Below are positions 56,976-64,000 of a stretch of DNA of 64,000 bases, one piece after another; the first letter of the stretch is position 1; the number at the start of each line of letters is the position of its first letter. Location of the stretch: the NCBI GenBank assembly GCA_934047225.1, contig OW203992.1, forward strand, positions 8,421,501 through 8,485,500. The letters are read 5' to 3'. Below the pieces are notes generated by a model. That model did no database searches. It saw only the letters and a list, made by a program, of their open reading frames with translations, and was not told where the DNA came from. The DNA is from Ypsolopha sequella (Eukaryota > Arthropoda > Insecta > Lepidoptera > Ypsolophidae). The translations under genes and the position numbers were made by a program.

Positions 56976-59900
56976 TAGAGGAAGATATTCAATTGCAAAA
57001 AAGAAAGGGTTGGATTTAGTGCAGTTTGGCAGTTGTATGGGGGTGAAAGTGGTTAAAGCTGGTAGAGGTGAGGTCCCCGATTATAACGCTACCATACTTA
57101 TTAAAAGGTAATGCACATTTTTCGAGAAATTAATAAAAATTGTTTCTAACCTCAAATCAGGAAAAAGGCGAAAACGGAACGTTGAAATGGGCGTTTGATA
57201 ACCAAATCTGTCCTAGTTTATTGTCTGTGGTGCAATATCGATGAAACGGAACGCAACAAAAAAAACTGAGTTATGTGTTACTGTCATTCGTAATTCGTTT
57301 ATTGGTAATTTTGGATTGAATAAATAAAAAAAATAAGAATATTTTTATGTTTTAATTGTTTTTACCTAGAAATCCTGCTCAAAAGGAAGGTCAAAATAGG
57401 TTAAATCTGTTTCAAAACCGAATCAGAGCACCCCGACTCTATAGTCTTGTGGCTACTACCCATAATACTTACATTACCTTTTAATTGGAGGGTACCAGGA
57501 GTACCAGGGTACCCCCCCTCACCCCTCCCTGACCCCTTCCCCTTCCTCCGCCTACCAAACGGTACTAAATTTTTACCAAAAGAAATTATCTAAATTGGAG
57601 GAAAAAAATATGTTTCTTCATAATTTGTAAGCACTTGTGGTACGTTATGAGCAAATTAGTATATTATTACGATACGATATATTAGTACGATATTTAATAG
57701 TATATAATGTTTCAATTCTTTATACGAGTACCTTTAGCGATCTTCCTTCCTCCTTCCACCTTGTGATAATGATAAATTCCGAAATTTATCGATATTGCGG
57801 TATCGACACATTTTAGTCAAGCCCTATAGATGTGAAAAACATGCACCTTCCCCTCCCGCAAATAATGCCAGAACGATTTGAATGTTAACTAATCGCTATG
57901 GCTACTCCCCTCCGGCCGTAGGCAAGTCTGCGTTGCTCTAAGATTTTCAACGATAATACCCTCCTGAGATAGAATAATACCAATGGCTTTACATACTTCG
58001 TTTGACAGAAACATAAATTGATCTACTCTATTCTGTGTGGCAAAATGGGGCGCTCTGAGAAGCATAGAGGATTCCTCAAGCAGAGAATACCTCAAGTGAC
58101 CGTAGTCAGGAAAAAAATGACTATTTGTCCGTGCCCACAGCAAAATAGTATTTTGTTCTATATGACGGTGCGGCACCGTTTAATAGCGCTTTCTCTAAGG
58201 ACTAGCTATTTATCGGTGCCCTTGCAACTTGAGGTTAATGTGCTCTCTGAACTTCGTTATTAAGGTTCAGTGTGTGGTTGTACATTACAATGAATACTGA
58301 AGACTTAAGACATTTAAGGTCAAAGTTCTAGACAGGTAAAATCCTTATCAAGTTAAGTTGGTCACTTAAACTGCAAGGGGGATTATGTACCATAATTTTT
58401 TTTACTCATATGTATGGTGGTACGAAATAATTTGTGCGTGAGTCTGACTCGGTCTTGGCCAAATTATTTTTCTTGTTCATTACTATGGGAGGTCAACATT
58501 TTATTTTATTAAAAATGAAATTAAATGAAATTAGCGAAAAGAGACTTTATGTCCATTTCATCAATTAATGTCACCTCAAGCTAATCACATTCATATATAT
58601 TCGCTTCGCTCGTCGTCGCACCTATTTTTGACCTTTTGTTGAAAGATTTTCCTAACTCCGATAAAAAAGAAATCAAAAAAGAAAAACTTACGACGAGGAT
58701 GCGAAACCTAAGTCCAGGTTTCTCAATGTAGTACTCTTACCCACTGCACTAACGATTCAATATGTAAGGTGACGAATAAAGCGAAGGTACACAAATAAGT
58801 CACGTGACCGCACCGGTAAATAGCCAGACCATGGACGGAGCACTATTGAACATTGCACGGTGCGCACCGCCGCCGCCTCCATAAAGACTGGGGTACGATT
58901 TGTCGGGGACACCGACAAATAACACTTCCTTTTTTTAATAGGGTCTGATGCCGATATTACTCTACAGTGCTACAAGGATTTTACAAAAGTGCTAAATACC
59001 GATGATCATTGCAAACCTTTATTCATAAAGCATAAGATTTTGACAGTTGTTGCATTATATACAAAAATATATATCGTAGCGATTATAAAACCCTCGATGA
59101 GAATCAAAAATATCAACTAAGACTAAGACATAATGACTAGTTACAAGGACCTACACCTATATATTTATGATATATTAAAAAAAAATCTAGTATATTAGGT
59201 AATACAAGTTTTTAATAAACTTAACAAATCTATAAAAGAGAGAAGCAACCTCAGTACTTTTCAAAGATTAATAATGTTATCTTAACATTTTGACATATCG
59301 AAAATTTAATTCGCGTAATTTAATTAGACAATTGTGTATTTAATAATTGTATAATTTTATATTTCAATTGTATAATAATTATAGCCGGTATTGTAATTTT
59401 CTATACATTTAAGTAATTATTTCATTTATTGTGTAAACTTATGTCTCTTTTCTCTCATTATAATTGTTTTCCTAATTTTATGTTTGATGTGATATTAGGT
59501 TTAGAGACATATTAATTTTTCAAGTTTATACTGTGATATTTTATCAGTTTTGCCTTTTTAATTATTTTTATAATGTTACCTGTTATACTGGTTTAATACA
59601 AACAAATATTCTGATTCTGATACTCAGTGTTAGCAGCCTGAGATTTTTGAAATTTGCCACGTTTTATTATGACGCGTTTCCCTAAGGATATACGTATATC
59701 CTAAGTCTATGATAAAAGGGAACTATTAGTTGCCGGTAATAATAAACGCGAATATAAAATTACATTATCTTTTTCGAAGTGGGCTGCATTAAGTTTGATG
59801 TAAGACGATGCCCGTTTAACACTGAGTCACTGACAGCAGAATAGCACAAAATTAACTCGTGCAAAAGAGATGGCATGTTACGTAGGCGTTGTCCGACAAT

Positions 59901-60059
59901 CAAACTAAACGTAGCCCTGATAAGTTTAGAATCGCAGAGGTCTCAAATCAGGCTCCAATATAGTTGAATAGTACTCTAGTTGAATGAGTGAAAAGCAAAG
60001 AGTAAAGTAATACAACCCGAGAAGAGAACTGTCCTCTAAATGTGCCAATAGGTACAGTT
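56976..60059. other. Gene-poor stretch with one coding-like patch
   Basis: 57889-58173 (-) keeps an open frame of about 94 codons that reads HFFPDYGHLRYSLLEESS, QNRVDQFMFLSNEVCKAIG and IIVENLRATQTCL. It has no ATG and has stops upstream, and it looks like a piece of a once-coding sequence that I cannot name. GCTTCGCTCGTCGTCGCACC at 58607-58626 is a dispersed repeat also at 17966. The rest shows nothing firm. Confidence 0.4.
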
Positions 60060-60180
60060 TTTTTTTTTTTTTTTTAAATGACTTATCTTGCTATTGGCCG
60101 TCTGGCCTTAACAGCTTTACCCGGACAAAAGGAGGGAACGCCGAGAACGTTCACCTCCTTAATAGGTACAGGAACGATCT
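60060..60180 (-). repeat. Dispersed repeat with poly(T) on + strand
   Basis: T17, then AAATGACTTATC, GGCCGTCTGGCCTTAACAG and CCGAGAACGTTCACCTCC. Read on the minus strand it ends in poly(A), so it is probably a retroposed fragment. I recall similar fragments from Lepidoptera but cannot name the family. Confidence 0.45.
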
Positions 60181-60535
60181 GGGCACCTATATATTAGCCC
60201 CTATTCTAAATCTTTATATGTAAGCATACTTGGAGCTATCATGAAATAATTTTCTAATTCTAGCCAAGACTGTCTCATCTCTGAGCACTCTAATGTCACT
60301 CTACCCACAACAATTCGTATCGCCAAACTTGAAGTAGGTATGAAACGATATCGTGATGCAAGTGCTGCCATCCGTTTATTGGTCAGACAACCTTGTTTTC
60401 CAATATTCGGCCGGTATGAAACATCAATCACTGTCCCCCCCTTACTTTGCTCTTTGGTGAATAGAAAGAAGATTTAGGGCAGATAATGGTGTCGATTCGG
60501 CGCAACACAACTGACAAGACTAACCTTATTTTGAG

Positions 60536-62371
60536 CTCAGAATAAGGAATACAAATAGAAGCCTGGCTAAAATAATACGCGGAGAAAGATACCTATCCTT
60601 GATTTTCTTACGACATTCTAGTGCGTTAGAGAGAGATGGATATGTATTAGTTTTTTCTTAATTAGGTAGGTTGTCACTAGTTCGTTGCTTTGCTAGTGAT
60701 GTAACGATGTCGATTTTTGACTACGATAAATAAACCAAATCGAAATGAACCAAGACCAATCTGCTTACCACACATTATATCGTATCAAATTGTGAAAAAA
60801 AAGAGAATGCAGGAGGCACCGACCTTTTTGGTGACATCCTCTTGCTTTAGAAGGAGGCCAAGAGAATTAATAGCAAAGTGTTCTCTGTCTACCCCAGTGG
60901 GACACATGTTATATTGTGCAAATAAGGAATTAATAAAAGGATATCTTTCGTTTAGCATAATTTTTTATTAAGTACAAATTACTATATCGTAGGCAGGTAC
61001 ATAAGTTAAGTCCAAAATTGTGCGTTTCTGGTACAAAAAATGCTGTAGCTTGTATCAGAGATACAACCGTAAACTATTTAAATGGATACTTTTTAAGTCG
61101 CACTAAGTACGAAAATGTCTTTATCTGCGGAATTTTTTCGTGAAGTCGATCATGGAAGTAAAGTACAAGTTCTGAACAGGCCTTTCAGAACGATTTGCGA
61201 ACATAGAAGAATGCACTTTTCTACACCACAGACATCCATAGGTACTGGTTCTGTTGCCTAAAATTGAAAAATTATCGAGTTAATATACTATAGTATAGTA
61301 CAAGCACGTACCTACAAACAAGATTGATAATGCAATTATACATAATTATTTAAAGGTTACCAATGTGTCTGTATCTGGTAAATACAACGTCGGTAAAGCA
61401 TCTGCTTTTAACCGTCTCTATTTTAAATTTTCGTTTGGTCCAAAAGAATACGGCGTAAAGTGTTTCGAACAAATATGACTGCTTTTTTTAATTGCCCAAT
61501 TTGGTCTAATTATTCGTCTAAGCCATTCACTTTTTAATTCTTCCCTTTTTGGAAATCTGTAACAAAAAATATAGCGATATTTATTCGGCATTATTTTTCT
61601 TTTAACTCGCACTGAAATTAATCTGCGGTATTATCCTTTATGCACGGCTGCCGCAGGAACCAATGTTCGATAGTTTGCCACACGGACTTCAGTACATCAC
61701 TATGCAAAAAAACATAACCTCTAATATTCGGCAGAAAATCTATATAAAACAGGCAAATATCGGTGTAGAATTGAACACGAGTATGATGTACAAGAACTAC
61801 TATTATTGTTACTGAGTTTTAGGTATGATCCTGCAACTTATTAACATAAAAACTATCAGAACTCACTGGTGAAATGATATTGCTTCATTGTTGTTTTCTT
61901 TTCTTCTTGTATGCGATTTACAGCCTTCAATCGCACAAGACATTTTATTACAATGTTAAAAAAACAATCAACACAAACAATAATAAATCAAACTTTCACG
62001 AATTTTGAGAGGAAGAGCACCAAAATATTTAATTTCTCTCGGTGAAGCTGTAAACTTTTGCAAAATGTATTAGACATTTCGATGCCACCAAATTAAGATG
62101 TGATGCACGCAACGAACGATATTACAACAAAACGATACAATGATGAGACGTATTTAATTTGATGGTATTATAATTTTTAAAATACATCCAAATTACATCC
62201 AACTGACATTTGCTTGGTTCAATCTAGTGACACACCAGGAAAAAATATAAAGTAAGTGCGGTCCGGTGTTTCATTCACTCGTACACAGGAGTAATTTACG
62301 TTAGATGAGTACAATGGCTAATGCCCAGTTCTTATTTTAGCCAGGCTTCTATTTGTATTCCTTATTCTGAG
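60536..62371 (-). mobile_element. 1836-bp THAP-encoding transposon, P-type
   Basis: Both ends carry the same 40-bp perfect inverted repeat (starts CTCAGAATAAGGAATAC, through GAAGCCTGGCTAAAATAA). It is flanked by a perfect 8-bp target duplication ATTTTGAG (60528-60535, 62372-62379). It encodes a THAP-domain protein on the minus strand. An 8-bp duplication together with THAP is what defines P elements, although these ends do not start CA as in Drosophila P. hAT also makes 8-bp duplications but lacks THAP. No transposase catalytic domain is visible, so it is non-autonomous or reduced. A second copy begins at 62867. Confidence 0.85.
61346..61943 (-). pseudogene. THAP zinc-finger protein, two exons, one nonsense codon
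   Basis: Exon 1 61943-61867 (MSCAIEGCKSHTRRKENNNE then AISFH, phase 2, donor GTGAGT). Exon 2 61556-61346, after the acceptor GTTACAG, starting FPKREELKSEWLRRI. The finger has every hallmark: C-x4-C, HxFP, W in SEWLRR, ICSKHF (C-x2-H), and an AVPTIF-like ADALPTLY. The end is VTFK and TAA at 61346. Length would be about 95 aa, a THAP domain and little more. TAG at 61418-61420 breaks exon 2, just after PNENLK; the other copy has TGG there. THAP domains bind DNA, in P elements the subterminal repeats. A protein of this size could act as a repressor; that is inference. Confidence 0.75.
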
Positions 62372-62454
62372 ATTTTGAGCGTCCCGTCTTTGTCTTTTCG
62401 ATACAGAAACAAAAGGACAGAACACCTAAATTAAGTTTAGTCTTGTTAATTAAG

Positions 62455-62706
62455 TCAAGTTGTGTTGCGCCGAATCGGTGTTATTATAATACTCTTTGAT
62501 TTAGGGGTTGGACAAAAGGCGCAAAGTGGTAAATATAGTAACGGTGTCGTTTTTTTGAAAAATATTGTATTTTGGTTGCTTTGACCAACAATAGTGATAG
62601 AATATCGTGATTTAAAATCGCCGTAACCAGTGTAGTGTTGTTCAATGGAAAAAAGTGCACGCTGTGCCTTTTCGTGTAGTTTTTCTAACATTTTATAGTC
62701 TATCAT
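62455..62706 (-). other. Coding-like patch between two transposon copies
   Basis: Before and through 62706 the minus strand reads SSEESVLSVVAKMIDYKMLE, then KLHEKAQRALFSIEQHYTGY, after an acceptor-like TTGAG. The helical, charged first half looks like protein-coding sequence, but the second half runs into the MITE. I recognise no family. It may be the last exon of an unknown gene or a transposon remnant. Confidence 0.3.
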
Positions 62707-63047
62707 TTTAGCAACAACTGACAGGACAGACTCTTCAGATGATCCTCAAGAGAGGATAATAATATAACATACAGTAACTATAAACAGTTAAAAACTCAAA
62801 AGTGGCTGTATGGGCTAAGTTCCTTTTGCCTTTCCACTTTGTGAGAAAAATACACAAATACAATATCTCAGAATAAGGAATACAAATAGAAACCTGGCTA
62901 AAATAATACGCGGAGAAAGACACATATCCTTGATTTTCTTACGACATTTTAGTGCGTTAGAGAGAGATGGATATGTATACTATAGTATACTATAGTATAG
63001 TACAAGCACGTACCTACAAACAAGATTGATAATGCAATTATACATAA

Positions 63048-63258
63048 TTATTTAAAGGTTACCAATGTGTCTGTATCTGGTAAATATAACGTTGGTAAGG
63101 CATCTGCTTTTAAAAGTCTCCATTTTAAATTTTCGTTTGGTCTAAAAGAATCCGACGTAAAGTGTTTCGAACAAATATGACCGCTTTTTTTAATTGCCCA
63201 ATTTGGTCAAATTATTCGTCTAAGCCATTCACTTTTTAATTCTTCCCTTTTTGGAAAT
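63048..63258 (-). CDS. THAP exon 2 in the second transposon copy
   Basis: Acceptor GTTACAG, then FPKREELKSEWLRR, ICSKHF, a PNENLK-W-RLLKADALP stretch and VTFK-TAA at 63048. The length equals that of copy 1 (211 nt). The codon that is TAG in copy 1 is TGG here, so this exon is open throughout. Exon 1 should lie near 64.2 kb, outside the window. Confidence 0.65.
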
Positions 63259-63318
63259 CTGTAACAAAAAATATAGCGATATTTATTCGGCATTATTTTT
63301 CTTTTAACTCGCGCTGCA

Positions 63319-63937
63319 ATGAGGGATTTTCTTTTCTTTTTTTTTTACTCTTCCCTAGTCGCTGGATAGATGGCGCTGAACTTGGTAAGTTACTGCAAGG
63401 AACGGAACGTCACATAATTTTTTGATTATTGCACTTGGATGTAATTTTGAGATCGTAAAACGAAACGTACATAAAAAAGTAATTAATGTCATTGTCACAT
63501 CACATCACAATGACATTTTGAAAATAAATAAATAATAACAACAAGGAAAAAGAAAAAATAATTAGCAGTCTTTTTATGAGTTTTCTAAGCCAGAAAGAAA
63601 ATGTCCCAAAAGAAAAAGAAGAGAAGTCTGTGCCTTGTGGATTTGTATAAAAATGGAGGCATACATCTTTTTCCTAAAGATGAAAGTCGTAAAGCGCAAT
63701 GAGTACAAGCCATGGTACATTTTAAACCTGGACGGACCATAACAAAGCATTTGCACATAATATGCTCAGCACACATGTCATCAACCAACGAGCGTATCTG
63801 ACGTGACGTGACGTGACGCAATGTTTTTATTTCAATCGTTTTGTCTTTGGCACCTAACAACGTAGTCAGCTCAACACCATCTACAGAGTTCTGGGAAACT
63901 ATGTTTTTTTTTAATACTCAAAAAGAAAACCTCTCAT
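63319..63937. mobile_element. About 620-bp insertion with imperfect inverted ends
   Basis: It interrupts the second THAP transposon inside its intron: GAGGGATTTTCTTTTC at the left, AAAAGAAAACCTCTC at the right. It is absent from copy 1. It contains a THAP pseudogene of a different type and GATAGATGGCGCTGAAC / CAACACCATCTACAG pieces. GAGGGATTTTCAAAGTC at 55580, beside the other THAP fragments, resembles its left end. Confidence 0.6.
63601..63801 (+). pseudogene. Intronless THAP pseudogene
   Basis: From the ATG at 63601: MSQKKKKRSLCLVDLYKNGG, then IHLFPKDESRKAQ, TGA (63700-63702), VQAMVHFKPGRT, a HIICSAHM block and TGA at 63799. HLFPKDE, the position of the Trp (now TGA, a TGG-to-TGA change) and CSAH (C-x2-H) mark a THAP finger. 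Only one Cys of the first zinc pair is evident. It is not a copy of the 61346 protein and comes from another THAP gene or element. Confidence 0.65.
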
Positions 63938-64000
63938 TAATCTATTATCCTTTATGCACGGCTGCCGCGGGAACCAATGTTCGATATTTTGCCACACGGA

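Larger units (their letters stand above)
60487..62480. mobile_element. Family E MITE split by the THAP transposon
   Basis: Left piece 60487-60535 (TGGTGTCGATTCGGCGCAAC..ATTTTGAG) and right piece 62372-62480 (ATTTTGAGCGTCCCGTC..GCGCCGAATCGGTG) together make one copy of the element seen at 33632-33792. The eight bases ATTTTGAG are present on both sides of the insert. Confidence 0.9.
62867..64000 (-). mobile_element. Second copy of the THAP transposon, runs off edge
   Basis: Starts CTCAGAATAAGGAATAC at 62867 and follows the 60536 copy to about 62976. It skips about 630 bp (60650-61283 of copy 1) and then matches again through exon 2. A further insertion lies at about 63319-63937, after which the match resumes at 63946 (CCTTTATGCACGGCTGCCGC). 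The other end and exon 1 lie outside the window. Confidence 0.8.

Noticed and set aside
60717..60971. 84-codon + strand frame inside the THAP transposon as a second gene
   Set aside because: No domain is recognisable and the segment is absent from the second copy. It may be a remnant, but I cannot support a product.
63585..63860. 91-codon minus-strand open frame
   Set aside because: It is the antisense shadow of the THAP pseudogene on the + strand at 63601-63801.

Overview
This window is AT-rich nuclear DNA from an insect, most likely a moth or butterfly (Lepidoptera). Three things suggest this: two animal genes with GT-AG introns, very dense short inverted-repeat transposons, and repeat signatures that I associate with lepidopteran genomes. 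The signatures are interspersed elements that begin TCTATACTAATAATA and end CTAG, elements with a GGCCAAGTGCGAGTCGG core next to a (GACA)n tract, and tRNA-derived SINEs. The species assignment is inference.

Two conserved single-copy genes can be fully modelled. L-threonine 3-dehydrogenase (TDH) lies on the + strand in four exons (25% mark to mid-window: 20263-20371, 25799-26323, 29907-30173, 31712-31848) and encodes 345 aa. TMEM18 lies on the - strand in four small exons (54755-54811, 53208-53325, 49461-49609, 44495-44611) and encodes 146 aa. The genes are convergent, with about 12.6 kb of repeats between their 3' ends. In both, the exons keep reading frame across every intron phase, and the introns are filled with repeats.

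Layout: 1-9 kb holds a broken Tc1/mariner-type transposase, a degenerate short repeat, a 105-bp minisatellite, SINE and Helitron-like fragments. 9-11.7 kb holds a 5'-truncated non-LTR retrotransposon with reverse transcriptase and RNase H, broken by frameshifts and nonsense codons. 12-20 kb is a mosaic of inverted-repeat elements and LINE 3' ends. 20-32 kb is TDH, whose intron 2 carries a 1.1-kb foldback. 32-44 kb is gene-free and holds about a dozen hairpin elements, including three TTAA-bounded hairpins joined head to tail. 44-55 kb is TMEM18. 55-64 kb is a cluster of THAP-type zinc-finger sequences. One of these lies inside an 1836-bp transposon with 40-bp terminal inverted repeats and a perfect 8-bp target duplication, inserted into an older MITE. 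A second copy runs off the right edge.

I found no CRISPR array, rRNA or intact tRNA gene, and no complete autonomous transposon. The THAP/P-type element family and the TTAA-bounded hairpin array are the most interesting parts. Neither can be called a new system from sequence reading alone.
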